A DNA stretch of 60,439 nucleotides from Clostridia bacterium (GCA_017468385.1 JAFUIQ010000027.1:1-60439), one strand, 5' to 3'. Counted from the first letter of the stretch, positions 7,152 to 15,287 are shown. Numbers and translations: made by a program. The notes: generated by a model not told the origin, from the letters alone.

Positions 7152-7772
7152 TTAATTTTCCGTGAAGGCGTACCAGACGCCTTCCTCGGTTTGATAACTA
7201 AGGGTAAGGGTTGCCAGAGTGTTTTCATGGAAATCCATGAATTGCGCCACAGGGGTAGTTTGCGATGTGCCGGGATCCACCGACCAGTATGCGGTTTGTC
7301 CTGCCTGAATAAGACCGGACTGTCCCGTATAATGCAACTTTCCGTCTTCATCGGGGAGAAGGAGTTTGCCACGGTTGATCACCACGAACACGTCACATCC
7401 GAAATCCATGTCCAGCAAAATGCAGTTTTCGGCGACTGCCATAACCTCAAACCCGTCCTCTCCGGTGAGGGAGGCACCGCGGGTCAAAGTGCCGCTGTAG
7501 GAAACGGTGTGTGTGGTCACGGGTGTGCCCGTGGGAGCGTCGGGGGAGGTAAGTCTGGGAAGCGCAAGGAGAACGCATCCCACAACAAGTACAAGGCTTG
7601 CCAGGGCAGCCGCGGGGCGCATCACTGACAGTGAGAAAATGTCCCGTTTTTTTCGTGGTGTAAGCACTTTTGCGCGAAGATGGGCGGGGGCATGGATCTT
7701 TCTGTAAGATTCTTTCGCAGAATCAAGCAGTCCGTCCAGCGCGTCATCCCTGCGCAGATGGCGATTGTTCAC
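7152..7772 (-). CDS. Putative membrane-bound anti-sigma factor
   Basis: 206 aa with a cytoplasmic N-terminal part of ~45 residues (acidic and basic helix, DALDGLLDSAKESYRKIHAP), one membrane span near 51-70 (RPAAALASLVLVVGCVLLAL) and an extracytoplasmic domain of ~130 residues. This topology and its position 12 bases after an ECF sigma gene are the usual marks of an anti-sigma factor. No zinc-binding HxxxCxxC motif is present, so it is not a ZAS-type protein, and it lacks an obvious RsiV lysozyme-binding domain. The outer domain is rich in small beta-type segments and may sense an envelope signal. Function is inferred from pairing and topology. Confidence 0.78.
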   Translation of the reverse strand: MNNRHLRRDDALDGLLDSAKESYRKIHAPAHLRAKVLTPRKKRDIFSLSVMRPAAALASLVLVVGCVLLALPRLTSPDAPTGTPVTTHTVSYSGTLTRGASLTGEDGFEVMAVAENCILLDMDFGCDVFVVINRGKLLLPDEDGKLHYTGQSGLIQAGQTAYWSVDPGTSQTTPVAQFMDFHENTLATLTLSYQTEEGVWYAFTEN

Positions 7773-7784
7773 GTTGTTCCTCCT

Positions 7785-8261
7785 TTACGTTTCTGTAAGA
7801 TAGGCCCGCATCATCTCTCTGGCCCGCGTCAATCGCATTTTCACGGCGGATTCGGAGATGGTGAGGGCAGCGGCCGTTTCACGGACGCTCATCTCTTCCA
7901 GGTGATGCAGAACAACTACTTCCCGGTACTTGTCCGGCAGAGCCGCAATCGCTTCCATAACAGGGGAAGCGGTGTCGGGTGCGGCCATCTCGGGGAGTTC
8001 TTCAAAGGGAAGCCAGGCGCGTATTTTTCGCCGCCGCAAAAGATCTTTGCATTGGTTGACAGTTACGCGGATCAGCCACGCCTTTTCGTGTTCTGTGTCC
8101 TGAAAGGAAGGAGCATGCTCCAGATACCGGCAAAATGCATTCTGTACAGCATCTTCCGCATCGTCCCCGCTTTGCAGGATCGAAACGGACACGCGGTAGA
8201 GCATATCGGCATATGTATCATAGACTTGATCCAGAGTGTGCATATGCGAATCTGTCGGCAT
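7785..8261 (-). CDS. ECF-type RNA polymerase sigma factor
   Basis: 158 aa from ATG 8261, chosen because a GAAAGGAG site lies 8 bases upstream; an in-frame ATG at 8288 has none. Sigma region 2 is seen at YADMLYRVSVSILQSGDDAEDAVQNAFCRYLEH and region 4 at LPDKYREVVVLHHLEEMSVRETAAALTISESAVKMRLTRAREMM, a typical ECF helix-turn-helix. Size and architecture fit the sigma-V/ECF30-like groups of Firmicutes. It heads the operon with anti-sigma factor, lipoprotein, MBOAT and DHHW genes, so the simplest reading is that it turns on O-acylation of an exported polymer under envelope stress and activates its own promoter. Confidence 0.92.
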   Translation of the reverse strand: MPTDSHMHTLDQVYDTYADMLYRVSVSILQSGDDAEDAVQNAFCRYLEHAPSFQDTEHEKAWLIRVTVNQCKDLLRRRKIRAWLPFEELPEMAAPDTASPVMEAIAALPDKYREVVVLHHLEEMSVRETAAALTISESAVKMRLTRAREMMRAYLTET

Positions 8262-8283
8262 CTCTACGACTCCTTTCATACAT

Positions 8284-8311
8284 AACACGCGTGGAAGGTG
8301 CGATTGGTCAC
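8284..8311 (-). promoter_or_regulatory. Candidate ECF-type autoregulatory promoter
   Basis: On the minus strand GTGACC, a 16-base spacer and CGTGTT lie just ahead of the sigma gene. Spacing and the CGT at -10 recall ECF promoters (AAC-like -35, CGT -10). The predicted transcript would start near 8277, just upstream of the Shine-Dalgarno site. A sigma-A-like TACAAT also lies near 8341-8346 on the same strand. Confidence 0.35.
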
Positions 8312-8420
8312 AAAAGAAATAAAAAATTTTTTCTTTTCTCTATTGTACACCATCCGTCGGGAAAAATCATCGGTTATTTGAAAATCTTTTGGGATTTTAC
8401 AAGAAAGTAATGAAAACGTA

Positions 8421-8449
8421 TTGACTTTTGACACAAAACGAAGTATCAT
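8421..8449 (+). promoter_or_regulatory. Promoter of the metal-efflux operon
   Basis: TTGACT (8421-8426), 17-base spacer, TATCAT (8444-8449). Both hexamers match the sigma-A consensus at five of six bases. The downstream operator starts inside or next to the -10 box. Confidence 0.7.
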
Positions 8450-8468
8450 ATGAATAGATGTTCAAATG
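8449..8468 (+). promoter_or_regulatory. ArsR/SmtB-family operator
   Basis: TATGAA, six bases, TTCAAA form the inverted half-sites ATGAA/TTCAA that are typical of SmtB, ZiaR, CzrA and CadC operators. The site overlaps the transcription start of the repressor gene at 8482, so apo-repressor would block the whole operon and metal binding would release it. Confidence 0.65.
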
Positions 8469-8481
8469 ATTGGAGGAAATC

Positions 8482-8844
8482 ATGGCAATTTTGGAGCAGG
8501 AAGAGCGAAACGAATATCTGTGCGTGCATGAAGATACGGTGAGAAAAGTGCTTAAGGAAATGCCGCCGGAGGAAGATCTGTACGATCTGGCGGAGCTTTT
8601 CAAAGTATTCGGTGATTCCACCCGGATCAAGATCCTCTACGCCTTGTTTGCCGCAGAACTTTGCGTGGGCGATATTGCCCAGCTTCTTGGTATGTCCCAG
8701 ACAGCGGTGTCCCATCAGCTGCGGGTGCTTCGTACCAACAAACTGGTGAAGGGGCGCAAGGAAGGGAAGATCGTGTTCTATTCACTGTCCGATGACCATG
8801 TCCGCACGATCATCGATCAGGGCATGGAGCATGTGGATGAGTAA
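8482..8844 (+). CDS. SmtB/ArsR-family metal-sensing repressor
   Basis: 120 aa from ATG 8482, after a GGAGG site; a TTG at 8470 overlaps that site and is rejected. The winged helix is ELCVGDIAQLLGMSQTAVSHQLRVLRTNKLV. The alpha-5 metal ligands fall at D104, H106, H117 and E120, the same residues and even the same numbers as in cyanobacterial SmtB, and the alpha-3N side keeps C61 and D64, with C14 and H16 in the N-terminal arm. This predicts Zn(II)-type sensing, possibly Cd or Pb through the thiol site. It heads an operon with an HMA protein and a P1B-ATPase and is probably autoregulated through the operator at 8449-8468. Confidence 0.92.
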   Translation: MAILEQEERNEYLCVHEDTVRKVLKEMPPEEDLYDLAELFKVFGDSTRIKILYALFAAELCVGDIAQLLGMSQTAVSHQLRVLRTNKLVKGRKEGKIVFYSLSDDHVRTIIDQGMEHVDE

Positions 8845-8879
8845 TATATTATAATGAAATTTTTATGAGGTGAATTTCT

Positions 8880-9098
8880 ATGACAAAAACATTCAAAATG
8901 CAGGATCTGGACTGTGCCAACTGCGCGCGGAAGATGGAGGATGCCATCCGCAAATTGGACGGCGTGGCGGAGGTTCATGTGAATTTTTTGACGCAGAAGA
9001 TGGTTCTGACGGCAGATGACGCCCGTTTTGATGAAATTGTACAAGAAGCGGTGAAACTGGTTCGCCGTGTGGATCCCGACTGCCGCATGGTGCTGTGA
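8880..9098 (+). CDS. Stand-alone HMA-domain metal-binding protein
   Basis: 72 aa, a single heavy-metal-associated ferredoxin-like fold with the metal-binding loop DLDCANCARKME (Cys14, Cys17). An acidic residue directly before the first Cys (DCxxC) is the form seen in Zn/Cd-type ATPase domains rather than in copper domains (MxCxxC). The gene lies four bases before the ATPase start. It probably passes or senses metal for the ATPase, replacing the N-terminal domain that the ATPase lacks. The Shine-Dalgarno is GAGGTG. Confidence 0.88.
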   Translation: MTKTFKMQDLDCANCARKMEDAIRKLDGVAEVHVNFLTQKMVLTADDARFDEIVQEAVKLVRRVDPDCRMVL

Positions 9099-9102
9099 TC
9101 GT

Positions 9103-10944
9103 ATGAGCCGCAAGCAGAAAAAAGTACTTATTCGGATTCTGATCGCGGCGGCTCTGTTCGCTGCCGCCTTCGCCGTTCCCGTTCATGGAATCGGAAAACT
9201 GTGTCTGTTTCTGATCCCCTATGCGGTGATCGGATGGGATATTCTGTGGCGTGCGGCGGTCAATATCGCCCACGGCCAGGTCTTTGACGAGAATTTCCTT
9301 ATGGCCTTGGCTACACTCGGTGCCTTTGCCACCGGCAGTTATGAAGAAGGCGTGGCGGTTATGCTGTTTTATCAGATCGGGGAATGGTTCCAAAGCTGTG
9401 CTGTTGCCCGCTCCCGCCGGTCGATTGCCGCGCTCATGGATATTTGTCCGGAATACGCCAACGTGGAAACGCAGGGGGGCATTACCCAGGTGGATCCGGC
9501 CGAGGTGGCGGTGGGCACGGTTATTCTGGTAAAGGCCGGTGAGAAGATTCCGCTGGACGGCGTTATCGCCGCGGGCGAATCCTCCCTGGACACCTCCGCC
9601 CTGACGGGGGAATCCGCCCCCCGATCGGTACGGACAGGGGATACGGTCATCAGCGGCTGTATCAATCGGGAGGGTCTTTTGCGTGTCCGCACTACCAAAC
9701 CTTACGATCAGTCCACCGTGTCCAAAATTCTGGAATTGGTGGAAAACGCCTCGGAGCGAAAGGCAAAATCGGAGGATTTCATCACCAAATTTGCCCGTTG
9801 GTATACTCCCTGTGTCGTGATTGTGGCGGTGCTTCTGGCCGTGATCCCTCCCTTGTTTATGGGGGCGTGGGCGGAATGGATTCACCGTGCTCTCATCTTT
9901 CTGGTGGTATCCTGTCCCTGTGCTCTGGTCATCTCCGTCCCCCTTAGCTTCTTTGGGGGAATCGGCGGTGCATCCCGTGCGGGTATCCTGGTCAAGGGGG
10001 GGAATTATCTGGAGGTGCTGGCGCAGGCGGACACCGTCGTGCTGGATAAGACCGGCACCTTGACCCGGGGCGAATTCCGTGTGAGCGGCATACATCCCGT
10101 GTCGATTGCGCCGGAGGAATTGCTGGACATTGCCGCCCATGCGGAGATGTACTCCACCCATCCCATTGCCCGCTCTATTGTGGAAGCGTACGGCAAGGAG
10201 CCGGATTCCCGTCGGGTTGCCAAAACGGAGGAGATCGCCGGTCACGGCGTACACGCCGTGGTGGACGGACGGGATATCTATGCCGGCAATCCTCGCCTGA
10301 TGGAGCAATCCGGGGCCAGTGCTGATCCCGTTACCTGCGGGGGGACGGTGGTCCATCTGTCCGCTGGTCCGGACTATCTCGGATATATCGTGATCTCCGA
10401 CGGATTGAAGGAAAATGCCGCAGAGGCGCTGTCCGATTTGCATAAACTGGGCATCCGCCGCACGGTGATGCTGACCGGCGATACAAAGGCGGCGGCACAG
10501 GGAATCGCATCGTCGCTGGAGATCGATGCGGTGTGCGCGGAGCTTCTGCCCGGGGATAAGGTGTCCGCCGTGGAATCCATGATGGAGGGTGAGCGCAAGG
10601 GCAAGCTGGTGTTTGTGGGAGATGGCATCAATGACGCACCGGTGCTGATGCGGTCCGATGTGGGCATCGCCATGGGCGCCATGGGATCGGATGCCGCTAT
10701 CGAGGCGGCGGATGTGGTCCTCATGGATGATAATCCCGCCAAAATTCCGTTGGCCATCCGTATGGCCCGCCGCACCATGGGAATCGTGTATCAGAATATC
10801 GTTTTCGCATTGGGCGTCAAAGGGGCGATTCTGCTCCTGGGTGCCCTCGGATACGCTGGTATGTGGGCCGCTGTCTTTGCGGATGTGGGTGTTTCTGTGA
10901 TCGCGATTCTGAATGCATCCCGGGCGCTTCGCGTTCCCAAATAA
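9103..10944 (+). CDS. P1B-type Zn/Cd(/Pb)-exporting ATPase
   Basis: 613 aa from ATG 9103; the upstream frame overlaps the HMA gene and is not homologous. P-type motifs are complete: TGES in the actuator domain, SCPC in the sixth helix (Cys271, Cys273), DKTGTLT with phosphorylated D315, the HP motif THPIARSI and GDGINDAPVLMRSD. The CPC and SmtB partner place it in the P1B-2 (ZntA/CadA) group that exports Zn, Cd or Pb at the cost of ATP. No HMA domain is fused at the N-terminus, because it is encoded by the small gene before it. Regulation is by the SmtB-type repressor heading the operon. Confidence 0.94.
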   Translation: MSRKQKKVLIRILIAAALFAAAFAVPVHGIGKLCLFLIPYAVIGWDILWRAAVNIAHGQVFDENFLMALATLGAFATGSYEEGVAVMLFYQIGEWFQSCAVARSRRSIAALMDICPEYANVETQGGITQVDPAEVAVGTVILVKAGEKIPLDGVIAAGESSLDTSALTGESAPRSVRTGDTVISGCINREGLLRVRTTKPYDQSTVSKILELVENASERKAKSEDFITKFARWYTPCVVIVAVLLAVIPPLFMGAWAEWIHRALIFLVVSCPCALVISVPLSFFGGIGGASRAGILVKGGNYLEVLAQADTVVLDKTGTLTRGEFRVSGIHPVSIAPEELLDIAAHAEMYSTHPIARSIVEAYGKEPDSRRVAKTEEIAGHGVHAVVDGRDIYAGNPRLMEQSGASADPVTCGGTVVHLSAGPDYLGYIVISDGLKENAAEALSDLHKLGIRRTVMLTGDTKAAAQGIASSLEIDAVCAELLPGDKVSAVESMMEGERKGKLVFVGDGINDAPVLMRSDVGIAMGAMGSDAAIEAADVVLMDDNPAKIPLAIRMARRTMGIVYQNIVFALGVKGAILLLGALGYAGMWAAVFADVGVSVIAILNASRALRVPK

Positions 10945-10956
10945 ATATATATGAAT

Positions 10957-11007
10957 GAGGCTGTCTTGTGCGGATGCTCTGTCCGTGCAAACGGCCTCTG
11001 TCTTTTT
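10957..11007 (+). terminator. Terminator of the metal-efflux operon
   Basis: GAGGCTGT (10957-10964) pairs with ACGGCCTC (10991-10998), with an inner hairpin GCGGA/TCCGTGC, and a T-rich tract ending at 11007. The stem contains one G-U pair. Confidence 0.65.
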
Positions 11008-11091
11008 CGTGTAAAATAGACGATATTTTGGAAGGATTTCACAGGATTTTTTGTAAAATGTAAAATTATAATGAAACTCTGTGCGATATTC

Positions 11092-11120
11092 TTGCAATTT
11101 CTCCCGTTTGCGCATATAAT
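11092..11120 (+). promoter_or_regulatory. Promoter of the UDP-GlcNAc precursor operon
   Basis: TTGCAA (11092-11097), a 17-base spacer and a perfect TATAAT (11115-11120), 35 bases before the ATG at 11156. Confidence 0.8.
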
Positions 11121-11155
11121 ATAACTGTATGTGCAATCGAAAGGAAGGGAATACC

Positions 11156-11827
11156 ATGAATACGATTTGTGTGCATGAGTTGTTTGATCTGTCCCACTCC
11201 ATCTCCGCCCCTCTGTTTGGGGAAAATACGGAACCCTATCGGGTTCTTTCCGGATTGGCCGATAAAATCATAGAACTGGGCAAAGCGCTGGATCCCGCGC
11301 TTTTCGATATGCCACAGGAAAACGTGTGGATTGCCAAAAGCGCCAAAGTGGCTCCTACCGCCTGCATTATGCCTCCTTGCATCATCGACGAAAATGCGGA
11401 AATCCGGCATTGTGCGTTTATCCGCGGCAGTGCGATCGTAGGCAAAGGGGCGGTTGTCGGCAACTCCACCGAGGTGAAAAACGCCATTCTGTTCGACGGC
11501 GTGCAGATCCCCCATTTCAATTATTGCGGCGACTCCATTTTAGGATATAAGGCTCATATGGCGGCGGGCGTGATCACCTCCAACGTGAAAAGCGATAAAA
11601 CCAACGTAAGTATCCGCACCGATGAGGGACGGATCGAAACCGGACTGCGTAAATTGGGCGCACTGGTGGGAGACTTTGTGGAGATCGGCTGCAATACCGT
11701 CCTCAATCCGGGTACGGTGATCGGCCGGAATACCACGGTGTATCCTTTGTCCCGTGTGCGGGGATTCATTCCTGCCGGGCATATCTATAAATCGGAAACG
11801 GAAATCGTTTTGAAACAAATGAAGTAA
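11156..11827 (+). CDS. Left-handed beta-helix protein, UDP-GlcNAc pyrophosphorylase-like
   Basis: 223 aa from ATG 11156 after AAGGAAGG. The central and C-terminal parts consist of hexapeptide repeats (VWIAKSAKVAPTACIMPPCIIDENAEIRH..., EIGCNTVLNPGTVIGRNTTVYP), the left-handed beta-helix of acyltransferases and of the C-terminal domain of GlmU. The N-terminal ~55 residues are too short to be a nucleotidyltransferase domain, so it is not a complete GlmU. Proteins like this are often annotated as UDP-N-acetylglucosamine pyrophosphorylase-related. Its place directly before glmM and glmS suggests an acetyl- or sugar-nucleotide role in GlcNAc synthesis; whether it acetylates glucosamine-1-phosphate is not shown. 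Confidence 0.82.
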   Translation: MNTICVHELFDLSHSISAPLFGENTEPYRVLSGLADKIIELGKALDPALFDMPQENVWIAKSAKVAPTACIMPPCIIDENAEIRHCAFIRGSAIVGKGAVVGNSTEVKNAILFDGVQIPHFNYCGDSILGYKAHMAAGVITSNVKSDKTNVSIRTDEGRIETGLRKLGALVGDFVEIGCNTVLNPGTVIGRNTTVYPLSRVRGFIPAGHIYKSETEIVLKQMK

Positions 11828-11846
11828 GAAAGGCTGGATCATACAT

Positions 11847-13196
11847 ATGGGAAGACTTTTTGGTACAGACGGAGTGCGCGGCGTTGCCAATACGGAACTG
11901 ACCTGCGAGCGTGCCATGGCCATCGGCCGTGCGGCGGCTGCCGTGCTGACGGAAGGCTGTAATCACCGTCCTGTGTTTGTCATCGGTGCGGACACCCGAC
12001 TCTCCTCCGATATGCTGATGTGCAGCGTTATGGCGGGTCTTTGCTCCGTGGGAGCCGATGTGATCCGTCTGGGCACGGTACCCACCCCGGCCGTTGCCTA
12101 TCTGGTAGGAAAATACCAGGCGGACGCGGGCATCATGATCTCCGCATCCCACAACCCCGCGGAATTCAACGGCATCAAAATCTTCAGCGGCGACGGATTC
12201 AAACTGCCCGATCTGCTGGAGGAGCGGATTGAAGCCATCGTTCTGGATAAAGCTGTGGAGCTTCCTGTTCCCACCGGCGCGGGTGTCGGAAAAATCCGGG
12301 ATGCCGAAAACGCCTGCCGCGATTACATTGACCACATCAAGAGCACCATGACGCAGTCTTTGTCCGGATTGCGCATCGCCATCGATTCGGCCAACGGAAG
12401 CGCTTCCCGTACGGCAGAGATGCTGTTTACGGAATTGGGCGCCGATGTACATATGCTGGCCGATCATCCCGACGGAATCAACATCAACGACGGATGCGGC
12501 TCCACCCATATGGAAGCATTGGCGGAGTATGTGCGGGAGCACGGCATGGATTGCGGCGTTGCCTTTGACGGCGACGCGGATCGGTGTCTCTGTGTGGATG
12601 AGCATGGCAATCTGGTGGACGGCGATATGATCATGTCCATTTGTGCCATGGATCTTAAGGAACGGGACAAACTGAACCACAACGCGGTGGTCGGAACGGT
12701 TATGACCAATTTCGGCTTCGGCAAGTTCTGCGAGGAATACGGCCTGCATTTTGTGGCTACCAAAGTCGGCGACCGCTTTGTGCTGGAGGAGATGATCCAG
12801 GAGGATTATTCCTTCGGCGGCGAGCAGTCCGGCCACGTGATCTTCCGCGAGTACGCCACCACAGGTGATGGCCAGCTGACCGCGGCACAGCTTCTTTCTG
12901 TTATCGCCCGGACGGGAAAATCCCTGTCGGAATTGAACCGCCGGATGGTAAAATATCCCCAGCGGATGGAAAACATCCGTGTCAATGACGAGGGCAAATT
13001 GCGTTTCTATACGGATCACGCCATCAAAGCCGCCATTGACGAAGCAAAAGCGTTTCTGGGCGCGAGTGGACGCGTTGTCGTCCGTCCCTCCGGAACGGAG
13101 CCGCTGATTCGTGTGATGGCGGAAGGCGAAAGCGAAGAATCCATCGCACAGGCGGTAAAACTGGTGTCGGATGCCATCAAGGCCCGACTCCTGTAA
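11847..13196 (+). CDS. glmM: Phosphoglucosamine mutase
   Basis: 449 aa, the usual family length. It begins GRLFGTDGVRGVAN, has the phosphoserine loop SASHNP with S101, the metal-binding DGDADRC, the sugar-binding GGEQSGH and the C-terminal phosphate-binding RPSGTEPLIRVM. The enzyme converts glucosamine-6-phosphate to glucosamine-1-phosphate for peptidoglycan and teichoic acid precursors. It lies 19 bases after the beta-helix gene and is followed by the glmS ribozyme and glmS, which makes its substrate. Confidence 0.97.
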   Translation: MGRLFGTDGVRGVANTELTCERAMAIGRAAAAVLTEGCNHRPVFVIGADTRLSSDMLMCSVMAGLCSVGADVIRLGTVPTPAVAYLVGKYQADAGIMISASHNPAEFNGIKIFSGDGFKLPDLLEERIEAIVLDKAVELPVPTGAGVGKIRDAENACRDYIDHIKSTMTQSLSGLRIAIDSANGSASRTAEMLFTELGADVHMLADHPDGININDGCGSTHMEALAEYVREHGMDCGVAFDGDADRCLCVDEHGNLVDGDMIMSICAMDLKERDKLNHNAVVGTVMTNFGFGKFCEEYGLHFVATKVGDRFVLEEMIQEDYSFGGEQSGHVIFREYATTGDGQLTAAQLLSVIARTGKSLSELNRRMVKYPQRMENIRVNDEGKLRFYTDHAIKAAIDEAKAFLGASGRVVVRPSGTEPLIRVMAEGESEESIAQAVKLVSDAIKARLL

Positions 13197-13204
13197 GGGT
13201 TGTA

Positions 13205-13375
13205 TGTAAGCGCAGCGCCAGACTTTCCATAGGGAAGTTGACGAGGTGAGGAGTGATCGAACATTCGGCGGATGCTCCTCCGGCAGAGCGAACTGCCGCA
13301 GACCGATGACAAATATGCGGGTGACTGCAAAACAAAGCATCGGTGAAAGCGATAGCGGATAGATCCGCTGAGGTA
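13205..13375 (+). promoter_or_regulatory. glmS ribozyme riboswitch
   Basis: The 186 bases between glmM and glmS match the glmS ribozyme: the AGCGCCAGA core at 13214-13222, GTTGACGAGGTGAGGAG (13238-13254), ATCGAAC, TTCGGCGGATGCTCCTC, the CCGCAGACC segment and GTGACTGCAAAAC, in the expected order. By homology self-cleavage occurs 5' of the G at 13215 when glucosamine-6-phosphate binds, which destabilises the glmS message and closes a feedback loop on UDP-GlcNAc synthesis. The site would also cut glmM-glmS read-through transcripts. The glmS Shine-Dalgarno GAGGT follows near 13370. Confidence 0.95.
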
Positions 13376-13382
13376 ATTTATT

Positions 13383-15212
13383 ATGTGTGGAATCATTGGA
13401 TTCAGCGGGGATCGCAACTGTGTGCCGATCCTGCTGGACGGTCTGGGAACGCTGGAATATCGGGGATATGACTCCGCCGGCGTGGCTGTACAGACCGAAT
13501 GCGGCATTGCCGTTTACAAAACGAAGGGCAGACTGGATGCGCTGCGGGAATTGCTCAAGACCCATCCCGAAGCACAGGGCACTTGCGGTGTGGGACACAC
13601 CCGCTGGGCCACTCACGGCGAGCCCTCCGATATCAATTCTCATCCCCACGAGGCAGAAAATCTGACACTCGTACATAACGGAATCATTGAGAATTACGCG
13701 GAACTGAAGAAAGAATTGGAAACACTCGGGTATACCTTCGTGTCCGAAACGGATACGGAAGTGGCCGCTAAATGGATCGGCCATGTCTATAAACAGATTG
13801 GCGATCCCGTGAAAACCCTGTTCGCCGCCGCAAAAGATCTGCGCGGATCCTTCGCCTTCGGCGTCATGTATCATGATCGCCCCCATACTCTGTATGCCAT
13901 TCGCCGCGACAGTCCCCTGATCGTGGCAAAGACGGATACCGCCGGCTTCATTGCATCGGATATCCCGGCCATCCTGTCCCATACCCGCTCTTACTATCGC
14001 CCCGGCGAGGATGTGGTGGCGGTTCTGTGCGGTTCCGATGTGCATTTCTATGAAGAAAGCGGCGCGGAGAAGAATCTGGTGCAGGAAACCGTCAACTGGG
14101 ACGTGGAAGCGGCACAGAAATGCGGATATCCACACTTCATGCTGAAGGAAATTCACGAGGAACCGGATGCGCTTCGCCGCACCGTAATGCCTCATCTGAA
14201 AGACGGCGTGCCTTTCTTCGGCGTGCCCATGCTGGATGGCGACGGATTGAAGGACGTGGGTACCATCCACATCGTAGCATGCGGTACCGCTATGCATGCC
14301 GGACTTCTCGGCCGTGCGTGGATCGAGCGCTTTGCCCGCATCCGCGTGGATGTGGATATCGCGTCGGAATTCCGTTACCGCAATCCTGTGCTGGCACCCA
14401 ACGATCTGGTGGTGCTGATCTCCCAGTCCGGTGAGACCGCCGATACGCTGGCGGCACTCCGCCTGGCGAAATCCCGGGGCGTGCATACCTTGGCTATTGT
14501 AAATGTGGTTGGTTCCTCCGTTGCCCGCGAGGCGGACGATGTGATCTATACCTGGGCGGGCCCCGAGATCGCCGTAGCCAGCACCAAAGCGTATATCGTG
14601 CAGTGTGCAACCCTTCGCCTGTTTGCTCTGCGCCTGGCCTTTGTCCATGGTAAGATGAGTGAGGAGGACGTGCGTACCCGCTGCAGCGCTCTGGCACAGG
14701 AAATGCCCGCCGAGATCAGCGAGACTTTGCAGTTGGCTCCTCAACTGAATGAGATCGCCCGCCGCTTTAAGGAGCACGAGCATATCTTCTACATCGGCCG
14801 CGGCGTGGATAGCCATTTGTGCACCGAGGGATCCCTCAAATTGAAGGAGATCTCCTACATCCATTGCGAAGCATACGCCGCCGGCGAATTGAAGCACGGC
14901 ACCATCTCCCTGGTGGAGGAGGGAACACCTGTTGTGGTGGTTATCACCGAGGATTCACTGGCGGAGAAGACCATCTCCGGCATCCGCGAGGTGCGCGCCC
15001 GCGGGGCTTATGTGGTGTGCTTCTGCGCATCGGCCGTGGCGGATCGCTACAGCATCCCCGCTGACGAGATCGTGCGGATTCCCGCACCGGCGGAGGATGC
15101 ACCCCTGCCGCTGATGACTGCGCTTCAGATGCTGGCGTATTACACCTCCTTCGAGATGGGATTGGACGTAGACCGTCCCCGCAACCTGGCAAAATCTGTT
15201 ACTGTGGAATAA
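13383..15212 (+). CDS. glmS: Glutamine-fructose-6-phosphate aminotransferase (isomerizing)
   Basis: 609 aa, the standard length. The glutaminase domain starts MCGIIGFSG with catalytic Cys2 exposed after Met removal, followed by LEYRGYDSAG and HTRWATHG. Two SIS isomerase domains follow (IVACGTAMHAG..LISQSGETADTLAALR and IGRGVDSHLCTEGSLKLKEISYIHCEAYAAGELKHG), and it ends with the conserved PRNLAKSVTVE. It makes glucosamine-6-phosphate from fructose-6-phosphate and glutamine, the entry step to amino-sugar cell-wall precursors. The gene is controlled by the ribozyme in its leader and ends at a strong terminator. Confidence 0.97.
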   Translation: MCGIIGFSGDRNCVPILLDGLGTLEYRGYDSAGVAVQTECGIAVYKTKGRLDALRELLKTHPEAQGTCGVGHTRWATHGEPSDINSHPHEAENLTLVHNGIIENYAELKKELETLGYTFVSETDTEVAAKWIGHVYKQIGDPVKTLFAAAKDLRGSFAFGVMYHDRPHTLYAIRRDSPLIVAKTDTAGFIASDIPAILSHTRSYYRPGEDVVAVLCGSDVHFYEESGAEKNLVQETVNWDVEAAQKCGYPHFMLKEIHEEPDALRRTVMPHLKDGVPFFGVPMLDGDGLKDVGTIHIVACGTAMHAGLLGRAWIERFARIRVDVDIASEFRYRNPVLAPNDLVVLISQSGETADTLAALRLAKSRGVHTLAIVNVVGSSVAREADDVIYTWAGPEIAVASTKAYIVQCATLRLFALRLAFVHGKMSEEDVRTRCSALAQEMPAEISETLQLAPQLNEIARRFKEHEHIFYIGRGVDSHLCTEGSLKLKEISYIHCEAYAAGELKHGTISLVEEGTPVVVVITEDSLAEKTISGIREVRARGAYVVCFCASAVADRYSIPADEIVRIPAPAEDAPLPLMTALQMLAYYTSFEMGLDVDRPRNLAKSVTVE

Positions 15213-15216
15213 GTTT

Positions 15217-15247
15217 AAAATGCCGCACGCATGTGCGGCATTTTTTT
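15217..15247 (+). terminator. Terminator after glmS
   Basis: AAAATGCCGCAC, loop GCAT, complementary arm and a run of seven T. Confidence 0.9.
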
Positions 15248-15287
15248 GCAAAAATCGCGTACTGTCGGGCGAATTTACACTTTCTCC

